Positions 1 to 6,449 of a DNA stretch of 6,750 bases are shown here, one piece after another. The translations under genes were made by a program, and so were the position numbers. Source of the DNA: a bacterium (lineage in GTDB: Bacteria > Spirochaetota > JAHITG01); the NCBI GenBank assembly GCA_028711675.1, contig JAQTRT010000181.1, positions 1-6,750 of the forward strand, read 5' to 3'. How positions within the stretch are numbered: position 1 is the first letter of the stretch; each line of letters begins with the position of its first letter. Under the pieces are notes generated by a model. The model did not search any database. It had not been told where the DNA came from and saw only the letters and a program-made list of their open reading frames with translations.

Positions 1-3000
1 GGCTGTTTCCTTCTCATTGTCAATGGTCACTTCCACCTGGTCCTTTCCCGAAAGATCGACCGGGCCGTCAATATTGATCTTTAAAATGAATTTGCCTTTC
101 TTTCCGGTCTTGTTGTACAGCTTGACAGGGATCCTGAACCTGTCATTGGGGGCGATGAACCTCGGCAAAGAGGACGTGATGACCAGGGGATCGGAAACAA
201 TGATCATTTTCTCCCCGGCCCCGAAACGGTTGGCGGACGCGGCAACAGCCATGACGCGGAGCGAACCGTTGAACATGGGAATATTAAAATCCACGTCAGC
301 CTCACCCCGCAGGTTCAGCTTGACCAGGCCAGAGAAAAGGCTCACGGCCTTCACGCGCTTGACGCTTACCGGATTAAGGTGCTTCCGGTCCTGGGCTTCC
401 TCCATACCGTCCCCGGCCACGGAGAGCATGTTCTCCGAGATCTTGATATCCGAGATGACATCGTTCCAGGTATCGAACGATTCCACTCCCAGGCTGCGTT
501 TCCGCATGAAATATTTGAACGGGTCCGGTACGGAAAAACCCGTGATCTGGCAGATGCCTTCGTCAACGGCCATGATAGTAAGGAAAGCCTTGCCGGCCGT
601 GTTCTTCACTTTTACTTTTGTCCTCAGCTTCGTCTTTGGCCTGATGGATTTCGGCAGGTCAAGGGACACATCCAGCTTGTACCGGCTCATGTCCAGCTTG
701 GCTGAAGCAATGCCGAACTCACGCATGGGCTTATCGCTCTCCATCAGGGAGAAATGCCTGAGTACAGCCGCAGTTACGTAGAAATTAGGGGCCATATCCT
801 CCTGAACAGGCAGGCTGACAGTAATAGTATTCCTGGTCATCTTCACTACTTTCCGGAAGACAACCTTATCCTTCTCAACTGTAAGCAGGAGCATTCCCGG
901 GCCTGAAGCGGTTATTGTGGCCCTGGCCCTGTCCCCGGGCTTGTAGGTCTCCCTGTCCAGTTTTACCTGGAGCTTTCCCGGGAAGCTCATATCCGTTGTG
1001 GTCCAGTAATCCCAGTACGAATAAGGATAGAACTTCAGTTCCGTGGAAGGCGTGCCTGTGGATGATTCCACAAGGATCCTGTGCTGGTGATAACTTTTCG
1101 GTGTAAAGGAGAAAGAGTACCGGCCTTTCAGGCTGGGAACGTTCTTCTGATACTCCAGTTTCTCTTTCGTATCGTAGCGCCATTCATAATACCGGCCGTT
1201 CCAGCGGGAAGTATAATTATATTCGATCTTATAGACCGTGATCCTGATGTCGCGGCTCTCCGTTTCCTTTCCTTCCTCGTTCACGGATATAATGTCGAAC
1301 TCAATGGGCTTGTTCACTTCGCTCTCTTTGGTCATTTTTTTAATACCGAGAAAATAAGAGTTCTTCCTGATCCTGACGGACTTCACCTGGCCCACGGCCC
1401 TGCCGCCGGTCTCCTGGACCTCGCTGTAGATCACGGCCTTTAACAAGCCCTGCGGATTCACCTCGTACGGGAGCGCGAAAGAAAAATCATATTCGCCGTT
1501 CGCGTTCAGATTCGCCTCAGCCGGACGCTGGTGGAAATCCTGCATCCTCTTCTCATACACCTCAAAGACATAATCCTTGTAATTCTTCGGCCTGAACGCT
1601 TCATCGATATAACGGATCTCGGAACGCACAAGGGCGCCGCTGGCCGGCGGCCCGAAAAGGTTGATCCCTTTGACCTTGTAGGAAAGTTCTTCCCCTTTAT
1701 TAAAGACCGTTTTCGCCGGTATGAGCTCCACTTTGATCTTGTCCGGCATAAAGTCTTCGACGCGGAACGAGGTCGAACCGATGGAGATATCTTTGCTTAT
1801 CAGGACCTCGGCCGTGTATGCGCCTGTCTTCTCATAGGACGGGACATTCACTTTATACGTGACCATACCGCCGTCGTTCAGTTCACCTTTCACCTCGATC
1901 AGTTTATTGCCTGTGGGTCCCGTGATCTTTAAAATAAGGGGCATACCGGGCGGCACGCTGAAATCAGCCGAACGCACGATAGCCGTGATGTTCACGTCAT
2001 CCCCGGGCCTGTATACTCCCCTCTCGGTATAGAGAAACGCGTCCATCTCCTCCTCGTTGAAAGGAGATCCGGCTACGTCGAATACCGAGGTATTGATACG
2101 GCTGGCATCGAACTTCAAGTAGGTAAAATCATCGTCTTTTTCAATGACCAGGGCATACGGAGCGTACTGCATGCTCTCCTTGCCGAACAGGGACTCGAGC
2201 CTGGCTTTGATGTCCCTGAACAGCAGAAAGCCTTCGGAATCCGTCTCCCCTTTCATGAGCTCCTGGTTGTCCCGGCTCACCAGCGTGACCCTGGCCCGTG
2301 CTACAGGCCTGAAATCATCCAGGCCGTTCACGAATACCAGGATATCCTTTCCCGAAGCCTTGGCAAATACGCCCAGCCCGGTCACCATCACGTTCATCCG
2401 TTCCTTATTATAGTAATAGTCGTCGTAATAATCCCCTTCCGCGCTGTCATACCCCTGGGCGATCTCAACACGGTAAATGCCGGGAAGTTTGGGGTCGATA
2501 AGGCCTGTAAAGTCGATATACCCTTTCACTTCCTTGTTCCTTTCGGCGCTGATCTTGATATTGGTCAGGACCAGGGAATGGAGAAAGTAATTATCCTCAT
2601 AATAGTACGAATCGCTCTTGTTCAGGAAATAAACCAGGTTGTTCCTGTTGACCCGGTACACCATGACCCTGAGCTTCTTGATATTGACCGCGTTGAAGCC
2701 CACTTTCATGCTGCCGGTCCTGGGAAGATAACGGCCCGGGCTATCAAAGGATATTTTGGATGGAAGGTCGTTGATCGCCACGTTGAAGGACTGCTCTTTC
2801 TTGATGACCGTGCCGTCCCGGCCCGGGAGACCTTCTTTAACAGTGAGTTCATAACTGGTGCCTGCTAAAAAATTCCCCTTTAATTTCAGGACAGACTGGC
2901 TGGACTCGATGGTATAGCCCGGATCAGGGGCCACTTTAATGAAACGGGAAACAGCAGCGCTGTCCACCGGCATGTTGAACGTGACCTGAATGTATGTCAC

Positions 3001-3846
3001 GGCAGCGTCAAAGATAGGCCGCACATCAGTGACTTTCCTCTCTTCCTTCTGGTCCAGAGGCACGGTCCTTTCGAAATCCTCTTCCATGCCGGGTCCGCCC
3101 ATGGAGGAATACAGCGCTTTCCTGAGCCGGACAGTCACAATCGCGGGGCCTGTGGTATGGTCAATGGCTGAGGTCATGAATGTGTAAAGAAGGCCGTTCT
3201 CCTTTGACTCGATCGTGATATCAAGGTCCCTCTCCTTTTTTCCGGAAGATGTAACTTTCAGATATTTCATGATATCCGCAGCCAGGACAGGATAGTTGAA
3301 CTTCAATTCACCTCTCAGCTTATCGATCTTAAAAGTATTCGAATCAAAGAGTGAAAAAATACTGGCAGACACGACTTTGAGCGGTTCAGAACGGAAAGTA
3401 TAGCTTTTTTTCCCGATGAGGGACTTGCCGAATTCCGTGACAAGGCCGTTCTTTAAAATGACCCGGTATTTCACGCCCGGCCTGTAAGGTTCGGAAGGAG
3501 TGAAGATGAGCTTATTTTCGGTTTCCCATATCATCACGCCCTTAATCTCAGGCACGATCCTCAGGAGCTTCTGGTTAACGGGTTTGTTCAGTTTTTCCAC
3601 GGGTGCCACGGGCTTGCTGAACTCGATATTGAGAGCCTCACCTTTTTTAGCCGGGCTGTCCTGGGGTGAAAAAGCGGTCACGCGGATCGAATTCGGAAAT
3701 CCGATATAATTGAAGAAAATATAAGCTGCAACAGCCAGGACCAGGATGCTGTCGATAACGGCGTGTAGCCATCTTGGCATGATACGTTTTTGGAATTCGC
3801 TGAGTTTTTTAAAAATGGATTTTTCACTTTTTTTTGAAGCTTTCAT
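1..3846 (-). CDS. Alpha-2-macroglobulin family protein (bacterial, COG2373/YfhM-like), C-terminus outside window
   Basis: The frame is open for 1282 codons with no stop. ATG at 3844-3846 follows AGGAGGG (3851-3857). Bacterial alpha-2-macroglobulins are periplasmic protease traps, thought to protect the envelope and often encoded beside pbpC, which is not visible here. The N-terminus is basic (about residues 2-25), then comes a membrane segment at about 29-50 (ILVLAVAAYIFFNYIGF) and a long extracytoplasmic part. An Ig-like/MG1 region starts at about 52. The MG2 hallmark YTERGVYRPGD is at 606-616, FRVEDFMPD at 694-702, and the bait-region-type LDRETYKPGD at 963-972. MAVDEGICQITGF (1092-1104) resembles the YfhM segment before a PDPF motif, and the SLFSG...FNGSLRVMAVA block (about 1169 on) marks the A2M/MG7 domain. 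The thioester (CxEQ) domain would lie beyond the edge, so its presence is unknown. C1099 is the only cysteine I found. Unlike lipoprotein homologues there is no lipobox. The family call is secure; protease inhibition is inferred. Confidence 0.95.
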   Translation of the reverse strand, partial: MKASKKSEKSIFKKLSEFQKRIMPRWLHAVIDSILVLAVAAYIFFNYIGFPNSIRVTAFSPQDSPAKKGEALNIEFSKPVAPVEKLNKPVNQKLLRIVPEIKGVMIWETENKLIFTPSEPYRPGVKYRVILKNGLVTEFGKSLIGKKSYTFRSEPLKVVSASIFSLFDSNTFKIDKLRGELKFNYPVLAADIMKYLKVTSSGKKERDLDITIESKENGLLYTFMTSAIDHTTGPAIVTVRLRKALYSSMGGPGMEEDFERTVPLDQKEERKVTDVRPIFDAAVTYIQVTFNMPVDSAAVSRFIKVAPDPGYTIESSQSVLKLKGNFLAGTSYELTVKEGLPGRDGTVIKKEQSFNVAINDLPSKISFDSPGRYLPRTGSMKVGFNAVNIKKLRVMVYRVNRNNLVYFLNKSDSYYYEDNYFLHSLVLTNIKISAERNKEVKGYIDFTGLIDPKLPGIYRVEIAQGYDSAEGDYYDDYYYNKERMNVMVTGLGVFAKASGKDILVFVNGLDDFRPVARARVTLVSRDNQELMKGETDSEGFLLFRDIKARLESLFGKESMQYAPYALVIEKDDDFTYLKFDASRINTSVFDVAGSPFNEEEMDAFLYTERGVYRPGDDVNITAIVRSADFSVPPGMPLILKITGPTGNKLIEVKGELNDGGMVTYKVNVPSYEKTGAYTAEVLISKDISIGSTSFRVEDFMPDKIKVELIPAKTVFNKGEELSYKVKGINLFGPPASGALVRSEIRYIDEAFRPKNYKDYVFEVYEKRMQDFHQRPAEANLNANGEYDFSFALPYEVNPQGLLKAVIYSEVQETGGRAVGQVKSVRIRKNSYFLGIKKMTKESEVNKPIEFDIISVNEEGKETESRDIRITVYKIEYNYTSRWNGRYYEWRYDTKEKLEYQKNVPSLKGRYSFSFTPKSYHQHRILVESSTGTPSTELKFYPYSYWDYWTTTDMSFPGKLQVKLDRETYKPGDRARATITASGPGMLLLTVEKDKVVFRKVVKMTRNTITVSLPVQEDMAPNFYVTAAVLRHFSLMESDKPMREFGIASAKLDMSRYKLDVSLDLPKSIRPKTKLRTKVKVKNTAGKAFLTIMAVDEGICQITGFSVPDPFKYFMRKRSLGVESFDTWNDVISDIKISENMLSVAGDGMEEAQDRKHLNPVSVKRVKAVSLFSGLVKLNLRGEADVDFNIPMFNGSLRVMAVAASANRFGAGEKMIIVSDPLVITSSLPRFIAPNDRFRIPVKLYNKTGKKGKFILKINIDGPVDLSGKDQVEVTIDNEKETA

Positions 3847-3867
3847 GGATCCCTCCTCTGCGTAAAA

Positions 3868-3941
3868 GGGGACGGTGCGTGACATTGTGACATGATCTCA
3901 TTCAAGACCGGACAGGATATAATATCATTAGGTCACGCCCC
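3868..3941 (-). promoter_or_regulatory. Leader with repeated GTGAC motifs and a long-range inverted repeat (possible operator or leader structure)
   Basis: In plus-strand reading, GTGACATT/GTGACATG occurs as an 8-base tandem at 3879-3894, and the inverted GTCAC is at 3932-3936. GCGTGAC (3877-3883) and GTCACGC (3932-3938) are a perfect 7-bp inverted repeat. GGGG (3868-3871) and CCCC (3938-3941) lie outside it. Between them is the near-palindrome GATATAATATC (3916-3926). All of this falls in the predicted untranslated leader of the macroglobulin gene. It could bind a regulator or fold in the mRNA; the sequence alone does not say which. Confidence 0.3.
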
Positions 3942-3955
3942 ATCCTCATTGAATC

Positions 3956-3983
3956 ATTCTATCATTAAATAAAATTATGTCAA
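3956..3983 (-). promoter_or_regulatory. Sigma70-type promoter for the macroglobulin gene
   Basis: On the minus strand, TTGACA (plus-strand 3978-3983) is followed by a 16-base spacer and TAGAAT (3956-3961), 11 of 12 consensus bases. It points at the macroglobulin start and predicts a leader of about 100 bases. No competing promoter of this quality was seen nearer the start codon. Confidence 0.65.
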
Positions 3984-3986
3984 GGC

Positions 3987-4020
3987 AAAAAGGAATGACG
4001 GGTAATGGTTGTTCCTTTTT
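3987..4020. terminator. Terminator-like hairpin, A-tract/T-tract symmetrical
   Basis: AAAAAGGAA (3987-3995) pairs perfectly with TTCCTTTTT (4012-4020). In the plus-strand RNA the stem extends to 13 pairs using two G-U pairs, around an 8-base loop (4000-4007). Because the stem base is A-tract/T-tract, either strand ends in a U-run. It sits 3 bases upstream of the macroglobulin -35 box, where it would insulate that promoter from minus-strand transcription arriving from the right. The G+C content of the stem is low, so efficiency is uncertain. Confidence 0.45.
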
Positions 4021-4197
4021 CCTCATTCTCGGGCGCCATCGATTTTAGTAATTTTGTTATTGGTTAGTTATTTGTACTTAAACAAAAGACTAATAACCAA
4101 CCTACTAAGAACCAGAAAAGATGCAAGCCGTGAATGATGGAAAATGAACAACCCTTGTTTTTTAATAACAAAAGGAGGATAAAGAAGACTTTTCTCC
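4021..4197. other. AT-rich gene-poor gap upstream of the tRNA
   Basis: No convincing gene lies here. The gap contains the hairpin at 4060-4100 and a purine-rich AAAGGAGG (4171-4178) with no start codon at a usable distance after it. A second possible fold (4172-4199, AAGGAG with CTCCTT) runs into the tRNA -35 box. On the minus strand a 46-codon ORF (ATG at 4202-4204, TAA at 4064-4066) encodes a hydrophobic peptide beginning MSRRKVFFILLLLLK. It has no Shine-Dalgarno and is treated as unproven. Confidence 0.5.
4060..4100. repeat. Imperfect hairpin (inverted repeat)
   Basis: TTGGTTA (4060-4066) pairs with TAACCAA (4094-4100), TTA (4068-4070) with TAA (4091-4093), and TTTGT (4071-4075) with ACAAA (4082-4086). 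The loop is the 6-base ACTTAA. A one-base and a four-base bulge interrupt the stem. There is no U-tract, so it is not a standard terminator. Its role is unknown. Confidence 0.4.
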
Positions 4198-4225
4198 TTG
4201 ACATTTGAATTCTATTTATTAAATT
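4198..4225 (+). promoter_or_regulatory. Promoter of tRNA-Val
   Basis: A perfect TTGACA (4198-4203), a 16-base spacer and TAAATT (4220-4225, 4 of 6 matches) end 11 bases before the tRNA. This is a typical tRNA promoter layout, with transcription expected to start only a few bases ahead of the mature 5' end. Confidence 0.6.
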
Positions 4226-4236
4226 GGATGTCGATC

Positions 4237-4308
4237 GGGCGTTTGGCTCAGTGGGAGAGCACTTCGTTCACACCGAAGGGGTCAGAGGTTCAAATCCTCT
4301 AACGCCCA
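4237..4308 (+). tRNA. tRNA-Val (anticodon CAC, reads GTG)
   Basis: A complete cloverleaf of 72 bases can be drawn by hand. The acceptor stem GGGCGTT/AACGCCC (4237-4243 with 4301-4307) pairs perfectly, with discriminator A at 4308. The D-stem is GCTC/GAGC (4246-4249 with 4257-4260). The anticodon stem is CTTCG/CGAAG around the loop TTCACAC (4267-4273), giving anticodon CAC at 4269-4271. The variable region has five bases. The T-arm is AGAGG-TTCAAAT-CCTCT (4284-4300). CCA is not encoded, so it must be added enzymatically. It is a single gene, not part of a tRNA cluster in this window, and faces the collar-protein gene convergently. Confidence 0.95.
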
Positions 4309-4335
4309 TATAACTGGACTTTTATAGCGATACAC

Positions 4336-4424
4336 CTTCAGGTATATTAATCAGGAACAACAGGTCTGAAAACCTGTTACTACAACAACTACAGATCACG
4401 TATAACACGGTAATATACCTCAAG
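4336..4424. repeat. Nested inverted repeat between the tRNA and the collar-protein gene
   Basis: The outer arms AGGTATATTA (4340-4349) and TAATATACCT (4411-4420) are perfect 10-bp complements. After one mismatch, CTT (4336-4338) pairs with AAG (4422-4424). Inside is a perfect 7-bp hairpin, AACAGGT (4359-4365) with ACCTGTT (4372-4378), loop CTGAAA. Neither strand has a U-tract after it. It lies between two convergent genes, so it could be a weak bidirectional transcription barrier or the relic of a small mobile repeat. Confidence 0.6.
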
Positions 4425-4440
4425 CAGACAATGCTGTCAA
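4412..4440 (-). promoter_or_regulatory. Candidate minus-strand promoter reading antisense through the tRNA
   Basis: On the minus strand, TTGACA (plus-strand 4435-4440), exactly 17 bases of spacer and TATATT (4412-4417) match consensus at 11 of 12 positions. It lies just downstream of the collar-protein stop and points away from that gene. Transcription would cross the tRNA in antisense and could end at the hairpin 3987-4020. The -10 box lies inside the right arm of the nested inverted repeat. There is no known product. Confidence 0.4.
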
Positions 4441-4470
4441 GGATCAATATTTCTTTTTAGCAGCCTCACT

Positions 4471-5478
4471 TTAATATTTAATAATATACATCATATAAAT
4501 GTTTTTCGGCCGCGTTTCGTTTCCACCTGAGCTGGCAGTATTAAATGGATAGCTGCCAAATGGACCTTTTATCATTACATCATAAACACCGCCGGTAGGG
4601 CTGCCCAATGATGCACCATTGAGAGATCCAACGGAAGAATGAGAATGGCTTTTATATTGTTCGTGTTGTCTGGTCCCTATATAATTTCCTGTCTGCCCGG
4701 TCGCATAATTTGTTCGTGTAGAGGTGTCAGGATCTACACTTGCCCCGTGATTCCAGCCTCTGACAAAATAACCCCGGAAATCAGGCAGATTGAATGTTGT
4801 CGATCCGTCACCTGTTCCATACATGGTTCCAATTACAGAAAATAAATCCGCATATGTCGTCCTTGATACTGCCTGGCCCCCGCATTCCAACCAGCCTGAT
4901 GGAGCATTAGTCACAGGCCACATTATAATAGACCCGGAAGGTGCTAATCCCATGCCTGCGCCGGTCTTTAAATTGGAATTCAATTTACTTAACGTAATGG
5001 CATTATTAGCAATTTTATTTGACACCACTCCATTATCAATGATTTTGCTTGTTGTAACGGCATTATTCGAAATTTTACTTGATGTTATAGCTCCATCCGC
5101 TACTGTCAATGCAAAAGGCACGCTTACAAGCTGAACCCGTGGCGAAACAGCTGTTCCAGAAACCACAACCTCCAGGTACACACTAGACATCTGAGACCAG
5201 TTCAATGCTGAAAAATCAGGCGTTCCGGCTGAGGATCCTATCTTATATGTATAGAGTCCATCGATTATTGTGATATTTTCCGCAGGGCTTGTCCATAAAA
5301 GCGTACCGCCGGTCAAAGAATCATACAGCTTGAACACGATACTCTTTGTCCCGTTCACAGGGACGCCGTTATCCTTCAACATCCCCTGGTAATTGACGAC
5401 ATGCGGCACATCCGCGTATACCGCAGAAAATCCGGCTGCGAGCATCATCAGAACCAACCACATTTTTACATTTCTCAT
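4471..5478 (-). CDS. Secreted protein with C-terminal phage tail-collar domain
   Basis: The ORF has 335 codons. ATG at 5476-5478 follows GGAGGT with good spacing, and the stop is TAA at 4471-4473. Residues 1-22 form a Sec signal peptide (MRNVKMWLVLMMLAAGFSAVYA, cut before DVP). Residues 25-125 are a beta-rich N-terminal domain (VVNYQGMLKDNGVPVNGT..., YTYKIGSS) of a type common in exported proteins of environmental bacteria. Residues 129-168 hold four decapeptide repeats (consensus xNAxTxSKIx), like the beta-helical shaft of trimeric fibres. Residues 182-238 match the tail-collar domain (PF07484): GSIIMWP, APSGWLECGG, YADLF, GTMYGTGDGSTTFNLPDFRGYFVRG. A His pair (SHSHS, 278-282) and the ETRPKNIYMMYIIK ending also occur in phage fibre tips. 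No phage genes adjoin, and the signal peptide argues for a cell-surface or secreted fibre. The domain call is firm; the role is inferred. Confidence 0.9.
   Translation of the reverse strand: MRNVKMWLVLMMLAAGFSAVYADVPHVVNYQGMLKDNGVPVNGTKSIVFKLYDSLTGGTLLWTSPAENITIIDGLYTYKIGSSAGTPDFSALNWSQMSSVYLEVVVSGTAVSPRVQLVSVPFALTVADGAITSSKISNNAVTTSKIIDNGVVSNKIANNAITLSKLNSNLKTGAGMGLAPSGSIIMWPVTNAPSGWLECGGQAVSRTTYADLFSVIGTMYGTGDGSTTFNLPDFRGYFVRGWNHGASVDPDTSTRTNYATGQTGNYIGTRQHEQYKSHSHSSVGSLNGASLGSPTGGVYDVMIKGPFGSYPFNTASSGGNETRPKNIYMMYIIKY
4975..5097 (-). repeat. Four tandem decapeptide (30-bp) repeats inside the collar-protein gene
   Basis: Residues 128-168 fall into four ten-residue units ending SKIS, SKII, NKIA and SKLN, each with a following N/D-N-A/G and a T or V-S spacing. 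The matching DNA units are 30 bases long and diverged, so they are conserved as protein rather than as recent DNA duplications. Unit number could change by recombination. Confidence 0.6.
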
Positions 5479-5516
5479 TTTATTTTACCTCCTAAAATTT
5501 TATTTCTTCCACAAAA

Positions 5517-5605
5517 GGCACAAAGACACCCGGAAAAGGTTGTCAAGGCCAGAAAATACTTCCCTTTAAAACCTTTCAAGCCTTTATTACCTTCTCCTTA
5601 GTGCC
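5517..5605. repeat. Imperfect inverted repeat flanking the LamG/collar intergenic gap
   Basis: GGCACAAAG (5517-5525) and CTTAGTGCC (5597-5605) are complementary at 8 of 9 positions. Similarity continues outward (CCAC / GCGG) and inward (GGAAAAGG / CCTTCTCC). The 71-base centre has no gene. Short elements of the form 'CCACAAAGGCACAAAGACAC' recur in intergenic DNA of many environmental bacterial genomes as I remember them. This pair may be a degenerate copy, which I cannot verify here. The loop is too long for an intrinsic terminator. Confidence 0.35.
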
Positions 5606-5612
5606 TCAGCGG

Positions 5613-6449
5613 CTAATCTTTTTCCTGGTTATATATTTCCTTCACATGCTTATCTTTCAAAGGTTTGCCGTATACTTTAAACCTGTCGATCAGGCCCCAG
5701 AATTCGGTAAATGTCCCTTTACTGGCATCACCCACTTTCATCCAGCTCTCCCGGCCTACTAAATAAGGCATCCATTTATCCAGTTCCTTGTTCCCTGTCA
5801 GTTCACCGTTGATATAGAGCTTTATCATCCCTTTGACCGAATCCCAGGTCAATGCCAGATGGGTCCATTTATCCGGTCCGTCCTTATACCACCTCTGCCC
5901 TTCATCCTTATTGGTGTCAACACTCAACATATTAACATATTCGGCACCTGCACTGTCTGTATACCTGATCTGGGCAGTCGTTCCCTTGTTCTTGAACACA
6001 GCAAGGTTAATGGAAAACACACTCTCATCGGGTGGCTGCACATCGCGCACTAACCGTTTATTCTCTCCGGAATTACTGTCATTATGGTTCTTGTATAAAG
6101 AAAATAAATGCCTTCCCTGATCGACTCCTATATAATTGGCTGTTCTCCAGAACGGCTTCAGCCATGCCATGAGTGTTCCGCAGTTTTCATCTATATTCTT
6201 TTCAGGCAGATACCTTGCGTAATGAGAATTACCTATAATCAGGCTTATCAGAGCCTCCCCTTCCTTGCCCTGGCTGCCGAAGGTTATTTTACCTCCGGAA
6301 TAATCTTTTTCATCGCCTTTGGCCATGTCAGCATCGCTGTTTGTATTATAGTCAGCCCTGAAAACAAGCACTTCATCAGGAACGATCTCTTTTATCTCAA
6401 AATGCATTGTCAGGCAGGCTATAGACCTGCCCCCCAAAAACTGGTCCAC
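5613..6449 (-). CDS. LamG-like (concanavalin A-like) lectin-fold protein, 5' end cut off by an insertion sequence
   Basis: The open frame is 278 codons and ends at TAG (5613-5615). Residues from about 27 on form one jelly-roll domain. The opening is DEVLVFRADYNTNSDADMAKGD (25-46), then GTLMAWLKPFWR (91-102), the core strand WTHLALTWDSVKGMIKLYINGEL (195-217), and the closing GLIDRFKVYGKPLKDKHVKEIYN (252-274). This is the usual LamG/Laminin_G_3 pattern, a carbohydrate- or protein-binding fold found in exported proteins. The only upstream starts are GTG at 6447-6449, which lies inside the IS end and has no Shine-Dalgarno, and ATG at 6405-6407, also without one. Residues 1 to about 9 (DQFLGGRS) are therefore IS sequence read backwards. 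The native start, with any signal peptide, is lost to the right of the insertion. The remaining lectin domain looks intact, but the gene is probably not expressed as an exported protein. Confidence 0.75.
   Translation of the reverse strand: MDQFLGGRSIACLTMHFEIKEIVPDEVLVFRADYNTNSDADMAKGDEKDYSGGKITFGSQGKEGEALISLIIGNSHYARYLPEKNIDENCGTLMAWLKPFWRTANYIGVDQGRHLFSLYKNHNDSNSGENKRLVRDVQPPDESVFSINLAVFKNKGTTAQIRYTDSAGAEYVNMLSVDTNKDEGQRWYKDGPDKWTHLALTWDSVKGMIKLYINGELTGNKELDKWMPYLVGRESWMKVGDASKGTFTEFWGLIDRFKVYGKPLKDKHVKEIYNQEKD

Noticed and set aside
17..3709. Many plus-strand ORFs of 60-254 codons across the left half, for example 17-781 and 1531-1932.
   Set aside because: They lie opposite the continuous 1282-codon macroglobulin frame, show no domain features or Shine-Dalgarno sites, and have low-complexity or random-looking sequence.
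4121..4182. Two tiny plus-strand ORFs (8 and 12 codons) with an ATGA overlap at 4144-4147, followed by AAAGGAGG, resembling a leader-peptide attenuator.
   Set aside because: No protein-coding gene follows on the plus strand, only the tRNA. Neither ORF has a good Shine-Dalgarno, and ORFs this short occur by chance.
4309..4470. An integron attC-like site or a tRNA-linked attachment site next to tRNA-Val.
   Set aside because: No GTTRRRY core pair and no second copy of the tRNA 3' end was found in the window, and there is no integrase gene.
4639..5134. Plus-strand ORFs at 4639-4845 and 4790-5134.
   Set aside because: Both are antisense shadows of the collar-protein gene, which has a signal peptide, recognisable domains and a good ribosome-binding site.
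5518..5546. A perfect TTGACA on the minus strand (5541-5546) as promoter of the collar-protein gene.
   Set aside because: The hexamers at 16-18 base spacing are poor (TTGTGC/TTTGTG), so no supported -10 element was found.
5401..5601. Plus-strand ORF at 5401-5601 covering the intergenic gap.
   Set aside because: It is lysine- and proline-rich from the repeat sequence, overlaps the collar signal-peptide region in antisense and lacks a ribosome-binding site.
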